In this document: positions 16,429-24,959 of the stretch, piece by piece
Layout of the letters: each line of letters begins with the position of its first letter
Numbering within the stretch: position 1 is the first letter of the stretch
From: Amylibacter sp.
Lineage (GTDB): Bacteria; Pseudomonadota; Alphaproteobacteria; Rhodobacterales; Rhodobacteraceae
Length of the DNA stretch: 37,229 nt
Reading direction: 5' to 3'
NCBI GenBank assembly: GCA_016764475.1
Contig: JAESRV010000097.1
Coordinates: forward strand, 5,766 to 42,994
Position numbers and translations under genes: made by a program
The notes under the pieces: generated by a model
The model's input: only the letters and a program-made list of their open reading frames with translations
Databases searched by the model: none
What the model was told of the DNA's origin: nothing

Positions 16429-16535
16429 GGTCTGTTAACCACCAAAAGCAGGGCGTCTAGTGCCGCTAAATTGGAATAAACGCCACCAAACAGCACCATA
16501 TCGCCCTGAATTTCACCCAAATCGCGGATATTCAC
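16425..16535 (-). pseudogene. Remnant of a metallophosphoesterase gene (N-terminal fragment)
   Basis: From GTG at 16535 the minus strand reads VNIRDLGEIQGDMVLFGG, then VYSNLAALDALL and NRP before a stop. This looks like the first ~30 residues of the metallophosphatase family of Rhodobacterales (start IRDLG, then a GGxYSNLxAL stretch). The rest of the protein (metal ligands of the GD and GNxH motifs) is absent: the frame ends inside the last bases of xerD. I infer a deletion that removed most of the gene. The family match is from memory and needs a search. Confidence 0.55.
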
Positions 16536-16614
16536 CGCTTAACATCCCTTGAAGTCGCCTATATGAAGCCCCATAACAGTATCTACACCCATAAAATAAG
16601 GAACGCACACTAAA

Positions 16615-17931
16615 ATGGAAACCGCTATGTTGATCACGGCACATCTGGATGCCGCTTTTTGGATCACGATTATCAGTATTCTGGTGCTATTGGTGCTTTC
16701 CGCGTTCTTTTCAGGTTCCGAGACGGCACTGACCGCCGCCAGCCGTGGAAAACTGCACAGCCTTGCCAAGCAAGGATCGCGCGGGGCCAAGCGTGCGCTT
16801 AGGCTTACGGATGATAATGAACGTTTGATCGGCTCTGTTTTGTTGGGTAACAATCTGGTAAACATCCTGGCCACAGCACTTGCCACCAGCCTGTTCACGC
16901 GGCTTTTTGGTGATAGTGGTGTTGCAATGGCGACATTGGTGATGACTATATTAGTGTTGATTTTCGCCGAAGTACTACCCAAAACCTATGCCATTACCAA
17001 TGCAGAAGCGGCAGCCACATCCGTGTCGGCCCCTATTCGCATTGTAGTTTTAGTGCTGTCACCTATCGTGGCTGCAGTGCGTTGGTTTGTGCGGGCTATT
17101 TTACATGCTTTCGGTGTGAAAATGACAGATAAGAATGCATTAACCGCCGTACAGGAAGAAATCGCAGGTGCCATATCATTGGGCCATGACGAAGGTAGTT
17201 TTGAAAAAGACGACCGCGACCGCCTGTTGGGCGCACTTGATCTGAAAGACCGCGAGGTAGAAGAGATCATGCTTCATCGTTCAGATATCGAAATGATTGA
17301 TGCCAATGATGATCCGCAAAATATTGTGAACCAATGCTTGGATTCACCCCATACCCGTTTACCCATTTTTAAAGATGATGCAGAAAATATTGTGGGTGTT
17401 GTGCATTCCAAAGACTTGCTACGCATGGTGGAAAAGCTGCGCGGCAAGGCGGATAACCGCAAGGCCGCTATATCCAAGTTGGAAATCATGGATGTGGCGA
17501 TGAAACCGTATTTCGTGCCCGAAACCACAACGTTGAACGACCAGATGCACCAGTTTTTACGCCGGCACACGCATTTTGCATTGGTTGTGGATGAATATGG
17601 TGCTTTGCAGGGCCTGATCACGCTGGAAGATATTCTGGAAGAAATTGTCGGCGAAATTGCTGACGAACACGATAAAGAAATTCAACTTGATACGAACAAA
17701 GACACCAAAGGCAATTATGATGTGGACGGGGCCGCGACGATACGTGATTTGAACCGTACATATGACTGGAACCTGCCTGATGAGGAAGCCAATACCATCG
17801 CAGGTCTTGTGATCCATGAAGCCCAGATGATCCCAAATGAGGGACAGGTATTCAACTTTCACGGCTACCATTTCAAGATCGTGAAGCGGGAACAAAACCG
17901 CATCACAAAACTGAAAGTACGCCCGGTTTAA
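16615..17931 (+). CDS. CNNM/CorC-type transporter-associated protein (DUF21 + CBS pair + CorC_HlyC domain)
   Basis: The 438-residue protein has an N-terminal DUF21 membrane domain with four hydrophobic segments (about residues 15-35, 70-95, 100-125 and 140-165) and the FSGSETALTAASRG motif. Two CBS units follow (about residues 215-340, with RLPIFKDDAENIVGVVHSKDLL and FALVVDEYGALQGLITLEDILEEIVGEI) and a C-terminal CorC_HlyC domain with GLVIHEAQMIPNEGQVFNFHGYHFKI. The family is linked to magnesium and cobalt homeostasis; the old name hemolysin is not supported by function. ATG at 16615 has AAGGAA 12 bases upstream; ATG at 16627 is a possible alternative. Its stop overlaps that of the convergent ATPase gene by four bases. 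Confidence 0.88.
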   Translation: METAMLITAHLDAAFWITIISILVLLVLSAFFSGSETALTAASRGKLHSLAKQGSRGAKRALRLTDDNERLIGSVLLGNNLVNILATALATSLFTRLFGDSGVAMATLVMTILVLIFAEVLPKTYAITNAEAAATSVSAPIRIVVLVLSPIVAAVRWFVRAILHAFGVKMTDKNALTAVQEEIAGAISLGHDEGSFEKDDRDRLLGALDLKDREVEEIMLHRSDIEMIDANDDPQNIVNQCLDSPHTRLPIFKDDAENIVGVVHSKDLLRMVEKLRGKADNRKAAISKLEIMDVAMKPYFVPETTTLNDQMHQFLRRHTHFALVVDEYGALQGLITLEDILEEIVGEIADEHDKEIQLDTNKDTKGNYDVDGAATIRDLNRTYDWNLPDEEANTIAGLVIHEAQMIPNEGQVFNFHGYHFKIVKREQNRITKLKVRPV

Positions 17932-19466
17932 CGGCCCTTGAAAAGACTGCCCAGAATACCACGGATCAGGGTTTTACCCGCCTTGGTGCCCAGTTGACGG
18001 GCCAGAGATTTAGCAAACGTTGTACCAATACTGTCGCCGCGTGATGATCGTTTGCGCGTTGTGCGTTTGCCATGATACCGGCGGGCCAGTTTGCGGGTTT
18101 TTTGCTGTTCTTCCAGACGCTCTTCTTGCTCTTCGGCCTGCTTGGCTTCTTCTGCGGCCTTTTCAGTCCGTTTTTGCAGGATTTCAAAGGCCGAAACCCG
18201 ATCAAGGGCGGCTTCATAGATACCTGCCAAATGCGAGCTTTTAATCACCGCATCGCGTTCTGCTTTAGTCAACGGCCCCAGCTGTGATGAGGGCGGGCGG
18301 ATCAGGGTTTGTTCCACAACACTGGGCGTACCCTTTTTTTCCAGTGTGGAAACAAGGGCTTCGCCTGTTCCCAACGCAGTTATAACATCTGCCGTATCAA
18401 ACCGTTCGTTGGTGCGAAATGTTTCGGCCGCCAATAACAAAGCTTTGCGATCACGCGGGGTAAAGGCGCGTAAAGCGTGTTGTACACGGTTACCAAGTTG
18501 GCCCAAAATGTCATTGGGCACATCTGCCGGGTTTTGGCTGATAAAATAGATGCCAACCCCTTTGGAACGGATCAGGCGCGCCACCTGTTCAACCTTTTTA
18601 AGCAAGGCTTTGGGGGCATCGTCAAACAGCAGATGCGCCTCATCAAAGAAAAACACGATTTTAGGTTTGTCGGGGTTGCCCACTTCAGGCAGATTTTCAA
18701 ACAATTCAGACAGCATCCAAAGCAAGAAGGTTGCATATAGGCGCGGCGATTGCATCAGCTTGTCAGCGGCCAAAATATTGATGCGCCCCTGCCCGCTTGG
18801 GGTGGTCGTCATCATGTCTTCAAGGTTCAACGCAGGCTCGCCAAAGAAATGCGTGGCACCTTGGTTTTCCAGCACCAAAAGACTGCGCTGGATCGCCCCG
18901 ATAGAGGATGTGGAAACATTGCCGTAACGCAAAGACACATCATCCGAATTCTTACCCAACCACACCAGCATCGCACGCAGGTCTTTCAGGTCCATCAATG
19001 CCAGCCCCTGTTCATCGGCCACACGAAACGCGATGTTCATCACACCTTCTTGTACGTTCGACAGTTCCAACAAACGCGATAGTAACAAAGGCCCCATTTC
19101 GGTGATAGTTGTGCGCACGGGGTGGCCCTGTTCGCCGAATAAGTCCCAGAAAGTAACAGGGAATTTTTCATACCCGAAATCATCGAACTGAATGGTTTCG
19201 GCGCGACTGACAAAGGCATCGTGATATTTGAAATCCGGTGTGCCCGCTTTGGCCATGCCTGACAGGTCGCCCTTTACGTCCGACATGAAAACCGGAACGC
19301 CTGCCTTGGAAAAACCTTCGGCCAGAATTTGCAAGGTAACGGTTTTACCCGTGCCTGTGGCCCCTGCAATCAGCCCGTGGCGATTGGCATATTTCAAGAT
19401 CAGGCTTTGCGCGTCTTTGTAGCCTTCGCCACCGCCGCCTACAAATATACGATCACTATTATTCAT
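17928..19466 (-). CDS. HerA-like ATPase (DUF853 / YjgR family)
   Basis: The start at 19466 (MNNSDRIFVGGGG) is chosen because the preceding open frame is not protein-like. The 512-residue protein has Walker A GATGTGKT (about residues 35-42), MSDVKGDLSGMA, Walker B IVFFFDEAHLLF and a sensor-like YFISQNPADVPNDILGQLGNRVQHALRAF. It belongs to the HerA/FtsK superfamily of hexameric ATPases, specifically the DUF853 group whose cellular role is not settled. The tail from about residue 415 is a charged helix rich in Glu, Lys and Gln followed by a basic, Arg-rich end that could bind nucleic acid or membrane. It has no adjacent NurA or SIR2 partner, so a defence role is not supported. Confidence 0.87.
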   Translation of the reverse strand: MNNSDRIFVGGGGEGYKDAQSLILKYANRHGLIAGATGTGKTVTLQILAEGFSKAGVPVFMSDVKGDLSGMAKAGTPDFKYHDAFVSRAETIQFDDFGYEKFPVTFWDLFGEQGHPVRTTITEMGPLLLSRLLELSNVQEGVMNIAFRVADEQGLALMDLKDLRAMLVWLGKNSDDVSLRYGNVSTSSIGAIQRSLLVLENQGATHFFGEPALNLEDMMTTTPSGQGRINILAADKLMQSPRLYATFLLWMLSELFENLPEVGNPDKPKIVFFFDEAHLLFDDAPKALLKKVEQVARLIRSKGVGIYFISQNPADVPNDILGQLGNRVQHALRAFTPRDRKALLLAAETFRTNERFDTADVITALGTGEALVSTLEKKGTPSVVEQTLIRPPSSQLGPLTKAERDAVIKSSHLAGIYEAALDRVSAFEILQKRTEKAAEEAKQAEEQEERLEEQQKTRKLARRYHGKRTTRKRSSRGDSIGTTFAKSLARQLGTKAGKTLIRGILGSLFKGR

Positions 19467-19551
19467 ATGGCCAACTCCGTTTATGTATTCATTGTTATCT
19501 ATATGAAACGGAAAGCCCCATGACACAATGCTTTGAAGCCACTTTAAGCTG

Positions 19552-19580
19552 TTGACGCAGCACCATGCAGATCGTAGGTT
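19552..19580 (+). promoter_or_regulatory. Promoter of candidate small RNA
   Basis: TTGACG and TAGGTT are separated by 17 bases. The arrangement is the same as upstream of tRNA-Gly (TTGACC, 17 bases, TAGGCA), which favours a real sigma70-type promoter for a stable RNA. Transcription would begin near 19587. Confidence 0.5.
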
Positions 19581-19586
19581 AAGCAT

Positions 19587-19657
19587 ATATTTCGGCCAGT
19601 CCGATGGGGAGAATGCCAAAAAGGCACAAAAGACGCATCATCTGATGTGTCTTTTTT
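19587..19657 (+). ncRNA. Candidate small RNA, about 70 nt
   Basis: Between the divergent HerA-like and IalB-like genes a promoter (19552-19580) is followed about 45 bases later by an intrinsic terminator, with no start codon/Shine-Dalgarno pair and no open frame of note between. The transcript would begin with an unpaired AU-rich part, contain a small hairpin TGCC-AAAAA-GGCA (19614-19626) and end in the terminator hairpin and U-run. It is not a known housekeeping RNA: it lacks the SRP, 6S and RNase P signatures. Expression is inferred only from the signals. Confidence 0.45.
19631..19657 (+). terminator. Intrinsic terminator
   Basis: AGACGCATCA pairs with TGATGTGTCT (one G-T wobble) and is followed by TTTTT. 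It is far from any plus-strand coding gene, so it most likely ends the candidate sRNA; on the minus strand it is poorly placed, before the HerA-like gene start. Confidence 0.75.
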
Positions 19658-19762
19658 CTTTGAAATGCCTAACTTATTAAATATTGTGATCTTTTTTTAC
19701 CTGACAAAGCGGCGATTCACACGTATTAAGCAACAAATGAAATGAAATGATGAGTTCTTAGA

Positions 19763-20419
19763 ATGCATAAAATACTTCTTACCAGCCTATTCGCCTTAAG
19801 CCTAAGCACGGGCACTGCGGTTTTTTCGCAAGACACAACGACTGAAACCACAACAACGCAAACCACAACAACGCAAGCAAGCCCGGATGCCGCCGCTGAA
19901 GATCAGACATTTCCTGTGGCGCAAGCTGAAGAAAATCAGATCGGTAAAGATTTCATCAAAGAAGAACATGGTGACTGGAAAGTCCTTTGTACCATTGTTG
20001 GTGAAGGCAAAGCCCCGAATTGCCGATTGTTGCAGATATTGGACGATGCCAACGGCGGATCCGTTGCAGAACTGAGCATCATCGCTTTAAGTTCAAAGGC
20101 TCAGGCCGAAGCCGGTGTAAATTTTGTATCCCCGCTGGGAACATTGCTGACGTCACAACTTAGCATGCGCGTAGACTCCGGTCAGGTAAAACGCTACCCA
20201 TTCAGCTGGTGTGAAGCGCAAGGATGCGTAGTGCGTTTCGGCCTTACCAAAGCAGAGCTGGGCAATCTGAAAAAAGGCAATGTAGCCGTTATGACGATTG
20301 TAGCAGCGGCAGCCCCGAAAACACCGCTTGCTTTGAATGTTTCTTTGAAAGGCTTCACCGCCGCATGGAACACCTTAAAAGAAATGCGCGCAACAAAAGA
20401 CGCAGCCGCCGCTGAATAA
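19763..20419 (+). CDS. Invasion-associated locus B (IalB) family periplasmic protein
   Basis: The 218-residue precursor has a signal peptide (about residues 1-23, ending AVFSQ), then a Thr/Glu/Gln linker made of a short degenerate repeat (TTTET, TTTQT, TTTQA) at about residues 24-38. The folded part has the IalB pattern: HGDWKVLC, a cysteine pair CTIV...NCRLLQ, a conserved VSPLGTLLTSQLSMRVDSG and WCEAQGCVVRFGLT with a second pair. The name comes from Bartonella, but in free-living Rhodobacterales this is a common periplasmic protein of unknown role, so virulence should not be inferred. A terminator at 20443-20466 follows. Confidence 0.85.
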   Translation: MHKILLTSLFALSLSTGTAVFSQDTTTETTTTQTTTTQASPDAAAEDQTFPVAQAEENQIGKDFIKEEHGDWKVLCTIVGEGKAPNCRLLQILDDANGGSVAELSIIALSSKAQAEAGVNFVSPLGTLLTSQLSMRVDSGQVKRYPFSWCEAQGCVVRFGLTKAELGNLKKGNVAVMTIVAAAAPKTPLALNVSLKGFTAAWNTLKEMRATKDAAAAE

Positions 20420-20442
20420 GCAAGGTACATATATTTTCAAAG

Positions 20443-20466
20443 CCCCGCTTTAATGCGGGGTTTTTT
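20443..20466 (+). terminator. Intrinsic terminator of the IalB-family gene
   Basis: CCCCGC, loop TTTAAT, GCGGGG and then TTTTTT: a textbook terminator 24 bases after the stop. The hairpin also lies directly behind the minus-strand synthase gene and may serve both. Confidence 0.92.
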
Positions 20467-21673
20467 ATGGGGATTTCAGAACCAGAACCGCATTCAACCC
20501 GCCAAAAGCGAAGGCATTGCTGATGGCCACTTTTACTTGGCTGTGGCGCGCAGTATTAGGCACTACATCCAGATCACATGCAGGGTCTGGCCTTGTGTGA
20601 TTTACCGTTGGCGCGATCATGGCGTCTTTCACGGCCGCGATCACTGCCAACAATTCCACAGCACCCGTGCCCCCCATCAAATGCCCGTGCATGGCCTTTG
20701 TTGATGAAATCATTACAGCGTCAGCAGCCCCGCCCAATACGTCCCGAATAGCCGCACATTCAGTTTTATCATTTGCCGTTGTCGCCGTGCCATGCGCATT
20801 GATATACCCCACATCGCCTGCATTCACGCCTGCATCTTTTAGCGCAAGACGTATGGCACGTGCGGCACCTGTTTGGCTGGGCATGACAATATCGGACGCG
20901 TCCGATGTCATCGCAAAACCGATTACTTCGGCCAAAATATCCGCACCACGGGCTTTGGCATGCTGGTAATCTTCAAATACAAAAACGGCGGCCCCTTCAC
21001 CTTGAACCATGCCATTGCGCGTGGCACAAAACGGGCGGCACCCATCGGGGGACATCACACGCAGAGCTTCCCACGCTTTGATACCGCCAAAGCAAAGCAT
21101 GCTTTCACTGCCCCCGGTCACCATTATCTGCGCCATGCCTGAGCGGATCATATGATAGGCCTGCCCCATCGCGTGATTGGATGATGCACAGGCACTGGCC
21201 ACGGTAAAGCTGGGGCCACGCAGCCCGTGTATCATGGAAATATGGCTGGCGGCTGCATTATTCATCAGGCGGGGTACCACAAAAGGGTGTACGCGGTTTT
21301 TACCATCCTCATAAACACTGCGAAAATTCTGATCCTGGGTTTGCAGGCCGCCGCCGGCTGTTCCCAACACAACGCCGGTATTTTCGGCCAGTGCATCCGA
21401 AAAACCCAACCCGCTTTGCGCAATAGCTTCTTGTGCGGCAATCACAGCGAACTGGGTAAACGGGTCATACAGGGCGATTTCCGAGCGGGTAAAATGATCT
21501 TGCGCGGTATAGCCCTTGATCTGCCCACCGATTTTAATATTCAGCCGATCGACATTATCAAATTCCAGCGGGCCAATGCCGCAGACACCGTTTGACATGG
21601 CGTCCAGTGTTTCGGCTACATTCTTGCCTAGGGCATTGATTGTACCTTGGCCTGTTATCACAACACGGTTCAT
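20465..21673 (-). CDS. Beta-ketoacyl-ACP synthase (FabF/NodE-like)
   Basis: The start at 21673 (MNRVVITGQG) lies seven bases after the stop of the acyl carrier protein gene; earlier starts would overlap that gene. The 402-residue protein has the KAS II active site: Cys in VASACASSNHA, His in INAHGTATTANDKTE, Lys in SSTKAMHGH and the second His in the same segment. It condenses acyl groups with malonyl-ACP. Tight coupling to a dedicated ACP and the nearby lpxD suggest a special acyl chain, perhaps for lipid A or another envelope lipid, rather than general fatty acid synthesis. The housekeeping fabF is expected elsewhere. The substrate is not predictable from sequence. Confidence 0.88.
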   Translation of the reverse strand: MNRVVITGQGTINALGKNVAETLDAMSNGVCGIGPLEFDNVDRLNIKIGGQIKGYTAQDHFTRSEIALYDPFTQFAVIAAQEAIAQSGLGFSDALAENTGVVLGTAGGGLQTQDQNFRSVYEDGKNRVHPFVVPRLMNNAAASHISMIHGLRGPSFTVASACASSNHAMGQAYHMIRSGMAQIMVTGGSESMLCFGGIKAWEALRVMSPDGCRPFCATRNGMVQGEGAAVFVFEDYQHAKARGADILAEVIGFAMTSDASDIVMPSQTGAARAIRLALKDAGVNAGDVGYINAHGTATTANDKTECAAIRDVLGGAADAVMISSTKAMHGHLMGGTGAVELLAVIAAVKDAMIAPTVNHTRPDPACDLDVVPNTARHSQVKVAISNAFAFGGLNAVLVLKSP

Positions 21674-21680
21674 AAGTTGT

Positions 21681-21941
21681 TCATGCCTTTTGCGCGGCAA
21701 TCAAGCCTTCTACCGCGTGGATAATGGTTTGAATGGTGGATATATCGAATTGCGACGCTTCGGGATCATTGGCATTGAACGGCACTTGGACATCGAAAGT
21801 TTCTTCGATGGCAAAGATACATTCAACCAGGGCCATCGAGTCTATACCCAACGCTTCCAGAGTGGCCTCTGGATTTATATCCGCCGGCTCCAAGAAAGCC
21901 TGCTGCGCAATAATTGCGATAATTTTGTCGGCTACAGACAT
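21681..21941 (-). CDS. Acyl carrier protein (non-canonical)
   Basis: The 86-residue protein has the phosphopantetheine site LGIDSMALVE with Ser35, where housekeeping ACP would have DSL. The surrounding helices fit an ACP, but the sequence is clearly distant from AcpP. It lies 33 bases after the lpxD stop and seven before the ketoacyl synthase, so it is the partner of that synthase. In Rhizobiales a special ACP (AcpXL) with KAS enzymes builds the very long chain of lipid A; this pair is comparable in layout only, and its acyl product is unknown. Confidence 0.85.
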   Translation of the reverse strand: MSVADKIIAIIAQQAFLEPADINPEATLEALGIDSMALVECIFAIEETFDVQVPFNANDPEASQFDISTIQTIIHAVEGLIAAQKA

Positions 21942-21974
21942 AAGCCAGATTTCCCCATATGACGTTTAAGCGAT

Positions 21975-23081
21975 CTATTTCTTATGATCATCTCTGAAAA
22001 TAACGTTCTTCATCGCCTCTTCCAAAGCGGCAACTTTGGCCACAAGACGCGGCAATCGTCTGACGGCTTTATAAGACGCAATATTGGTTTCCATCTTCAC
22101 CGCAGGATTGCCCATCATCAGGCGTTTTGGTGGCACATGTGATGAAACACCAGTTTTACCCGCGATAATAACATCAGAGCCAACCCGAATGTGATCCGAA
22201 ACCGCAGATTGCCCGCCGATCACCACACGATCCCCGATAACGGTACTGCCGGCAACACCTGATTGACCGCACAACAAGCAATGATCACCGACCGTAACAT
22301 TATGCCCCAAGTGCACCATGTTATCCAGTTTTGTACCGTTACCAATGCGAGTGTTCGAAATTGTACCACGATCAATCGTTACATTTGCCCCCAGCTCAAC
22401 ATTGTCACCGATCACAACAGACCCCAGTGAGTTGATACGGGCAAAACCGGTTGTCGCCCGCGCATTTGATATCGTGCCTGACTTTTTGGCTTCTTCAATC
22501 GCGCCCGCTTGCGGTGTAACAAAGGAAAATCCATCCGCACCGATCACCGCATTTGGTTGGCAAATAAAGCTGGCACCGATTTGCACCCGCGCGCCCACAC
22601 GCACACCTTGATAAAGCAATGCATCCTTGCCGATGCGCGCGCCCTTAGAGATTGTACAGTGCGAGGCGATCCGTGCATTATCACCGATGACAACATCCGC
22701 AGAGATTACAACGAACGGGCCAATGGCAGGGTTGCCACCGATCTGCGCCGATGGATCAATGACGGCAGTTGGGTGAATGCCTTTTTCAATATCAATCTCA
22801 TGTTCAAAAAACTTGGTCACACCCGATAACACATAGCGTGATCTAGGGGCGAAAATAGCCGCTTTCAAACCCAATGCCTGCCAATCAGCCCCCTGCCACA
22901 AAATAGCCGCCTGTGCCGCACCCTTTTGCAAGGCTTCGGTATAGGTTTCTTCCATCGCCAAAGCCAATTCACCTGCGTTGGCCGATTGAGGTTCGCTCAT
23001 TGTTGTAACTTCAAGGGATAAATCCCCTGAGGCTTCTGTGCCCAAGGCATCCGCGATTTCTTTGATTGTATAGCGTTTCAT
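21975..23081 (-). CDS. lpxD: UDP-3-O-(3-hydroxyacyl)glucosamine N-acyltransferase
   Basis: The start at 23081 (MKRYTIKEIADALG) has AAGGTAAG upstream; the longer open frame before it is not protein-like. The 368-residue protein has the N-terminal uridine-binding domain (about residues 1-105), a left-handed hexapeptide-repeat helix with the isoleucine-rich turns (IGPFVVISADVVIGDNARI and following), the catalytic His region DNMVHLGHNVTVGDHCLLCGQSGVAGS and a C-terminal helix. It adds the 3-hydroxyacyl chain to the amino group in lipid A synthesis. The usual fabZ and lpxA neighbours are not here; instead an L,D-transpeptidase precedes it and an ACP/KAS pair follows. Confidence 0.94.
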   Translation of the reverse strand: MKRYTIKEIADALGTEASGDLSLEVTTMSEPQSANAGELALAMEETYTEALQKGAAQAAILWQGADWQALGLKAAIFAPRSRYVLSGVTKFFEHEIDIEKGIHPTAVIDPSAQIGGNPAIGPFVVISADVVIGDNARIASHCTISKGARIGKDALLYQGVRVGARVQIGASFICQPNAVIGADGFSFVTPQAGAIEEAKKSGTISNARATTGFARINSLGSVVIGDNVELGANVTIDRGTISNTRIGNGTKLDNMVHLGHNVTVGDHCLLCGQSGVAGSTVIGDRVVIGGQSAVSDHIRVGSDVIIAGKTGVSSHVPPKRLMMGNPAVKMETNIASYKAVRRLPRLVAKVAALEEAMKNVIFRDDHKK

Positions 23082-23095
23082 AAGCTTACCTTGCA

Positions 23096-23128
23096 TGAAA
23101 ACGGGCAGCTGTTTAACCAGCCGCCCGT
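23096..23128 (-). terminator. Hairpin between L,D-transpeptidase and lpxD
   Basis: On the minus strand ACGGGCGGCTG pairs with CAGCTGCCCGT (one mismatch) and is followed by TTTTC. The T-run is short, so it may lower rather than stop read-through into lpxD, whose ATG is 15 bases beyond. Confidence 0.55.
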
Positions 23129-23154
23129 ATAAAGTCTTACCAGTTAGGGGCGTT

Positions 23155-24774
23155 TTAGCTTTGAACGGCGCGTAAGGAAACCCCAGCTTTAGAAAGCGCC
23201 TTAAAAACCTTCTTATCGCGGCCATAAATGTCGGCATAGAAGGTAGGTTTTTTTGCATCACCAAAATATACCGTACGGTACGTTAGATAGACAGGTACAG
23301 GGTCTGCTAGGTTCACGTATTGCTCTTTGCCGGTTTTCAGCCAGGCTGCAAACGCCGCTTTCGGGTTGGATGTCTGTTTTTCCAACAACTTATAGGCAAA
23401 TTCAAATGGCTTTTGGATGCGCACACAACCATGGCTGAACGCGCGGGTATCACGGTTGAACAGGCTTTTGCTGGGCGTGTCATGCAGATAGATATTGAAC
23501 TTGTTCGGGAACATAAACTTCACAAGCCCCAAAGCATTACCAGCACTGGGGCGTTGTTTGATGCTGTAAGGAAAGTTTTTGGCGGTATATTCCGACATAT
23601 CCACGTTTTCAGGGTTTACAGATTTACCACTGGCGGAAACCATCACCATGTTGCGGCGTTTTAGAAAGCCCGGATCTTTGCGGATGATCGGCAAGTATTC
23701 TTTACCGGTGATTGAACGCGGCACATGCCATGTGGGGTTCACCACCATATGGGTCATCTCATCGTAAAATTCCGGTGTGCGCCGATCACTGGCACGTGTG
23801 CCGATAACCGCACGGGTTTGAAATGATACCCGCCCATTATCAATCATATAGACCGTGTACGCGGGCTGATTAACGAAAATATTACGTTTGCCACGCGGGA
23901 AATTCATCCAGCGTTCCCGCTCAAGGTTCACCAGAACCTTGATCAGTTTCTGCTTCGGCCCTTGGTTCAAACGCCCTATTGTACTTGGGCCGGCAACCCC
24001 ATCAGCACTTAATCCGTTGGCTTTTTGAAATTTTGCAACAACGGTTTTCAGTGCATCATCAAATTTAGGCGCATTCCCAAGCTTGCCATAACCAAGTTTT
24101 GTCAGGCGTTGGCGCAACAGCACAACAGAATCACCGGACGAGCCTTTTTTCAAAGTGCGGCTTGGAATGGCTATGGCCGCACCCGCCGCGCCCATATCAC
24201 GTTCCAGTTTCTTCTTTTCTGCCAACAATAACTGGTACTCTTTGGTTTTGGGTGCCAGAGATTTCAAAAATCCCGAAGGCGCGCTTTTGGTAAAAGCTTG
24301 CAGCAGATTTTGATCACTGCGGCGCGGGCGATCAATCGCAATCTCTTTATCAATTTTTCTGGGATTTACCGCACCTGATGTTAAATCATGTGCATATTGC
24401 AGATATGTCTTTGTCGCCAGCAACTCGGTAGCCCCGACATTTGTACCATTGCGCGATGCGTTTAAGGCAGTCTCTAATGTATTAATTTTATAACGCGCGG
24501 TTGGCAGACCTTGATCACCCGAAGATTTCAACGCAGCTAATAGCGCATTACGGCGGGCTTTGTTTTTCTGCCCAATCCAGATCGCTTTATAATTAGTAGA
24601 GGCGTAAAATGCCTGAATGCCTTTGGCACCTTTTCCGGTACGTTTAACGACATCATAAATGACTTGATTGGAAACGACGGTTTGCGCTGTTACATGCCCT
24701 GCGGTAAGGGGCGTAAATGTTGTTAAAAGGGCTAAAACCATAGCCTTGAAAATAGTGTTACTTAAAAAATACAT
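23155..24774 (-). CDS. Murein L,D-transpeptidase (YcbB/LdtD-like)
   Basis: The start at 24774 (MYFLSNTIF) has a strong GGGGGA upstream. The 539-residue protein has a signal peptide (about residues 1-31, ending HVTAQ), an N-terminal domain with HDLTSGAVNP, a PG_binding_1 domain (about residues 215-270, with KGSSGDSVVLLRQRLTKLGY) and a YkuD catalytic domain with VNPTWHVPRSI, HDTPSKSLF and the active site SHGCVRIQ carrying the catalytic Cys. It makes 3-3 meso-diaminopimelate cross-links in peptidoglycan. The divergent DUF882 peptidase gene is of the type that cuts such links, as in the ycbB-ycbK pair of E. coli. A perfect TATAAT lies 36 bases upstream. Confidence 0.92.
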   Translation of the reverse strand: MYFLSNTIFKAMVLALLTTFTPLTAGHVTAQTVVSNQVIYDVVKRTGKGAKGIQAFYASTNYKAIWIGQKNKARRNALLAALKSSGDQGLPTARYKINTLETALNASRNGTNVGATELLATKTYLQYAHDLTSGAVNPRKIDKEIAIDRPRRSDQNLLQAFTKSAPSGFLKSLAPKTKEYQLLLAEKKKLERDMGAAGAAIAIPSRTLKKGSSGDSVVLLRQRLTKLGYGKLGNAPKFDDALKTVVAKFQKANGLSADGVAGPSTIGRLNQGPKQKLIKVLVNLERERWMNFPRGKRNIFVNQPAYTVYMIDNGRVSFQTRAVIGTRASDRRTPEFYDEMTHMVVNPTWHVPRSITGKEYLPIIRKDPGFLKRRNMVMVSASGKSVNPENVDMSEYTAKNFPYSIKQRPSAGNALGLVKFMFPNKFNIYLHDTPSKSLFNRDTRAFSHGCVRIQKPFEFAYKLLEKQTSNPKAAFAAWLKTGKEQYVNLADPVPVYLTYRTVYFGDAKKPTFYADIYGRDKKVFKALSKAGVSLRAVQS

Positions 24775-24809
24775 AGTGTCCCCCAGAAAACACACTTAGG
24801 TTGATATAA

Positions 24810-24815
24810 ATTATA
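24810..24815 (-). promoter_or_regulatory. -10 element of the L,D-transpeptidase promoter
   Basis: A perfect TATAAT on the minus strand would give a leader of about 28 bases. The -35 region (CTGATT with 17-base spacing) is weak, so the promoter may depend on an activator. Confidence 0.5.
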
Positions 24816-24959
24816 CACTACCATTTTCCAAAAATCAGCGAACATACCAATCAAGTTTTCGGCAAATATTCGCTCAATTTGGTTCATATATGCACCAATT
24901 CTTAGGAACAAAGAGGGATCATAGTAAATATCGGCAGATTTTAGCGTAACCCACGGTGA

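Noticed and set aside
17928-19466. HerA-like ATPase as part of a defence system
   Set aside because: No NurA, SIR2 or nuclease gene is adjacent, and the protein fits the widespread DUF853 family found in core genomes.
19840-19880. Short tandem repeat (ACAACAACGCAAACC-like)
   Set aside because: It encodes the Thr/Gln linker of the IalB-family protein and is simple low-complexity coding sequence.
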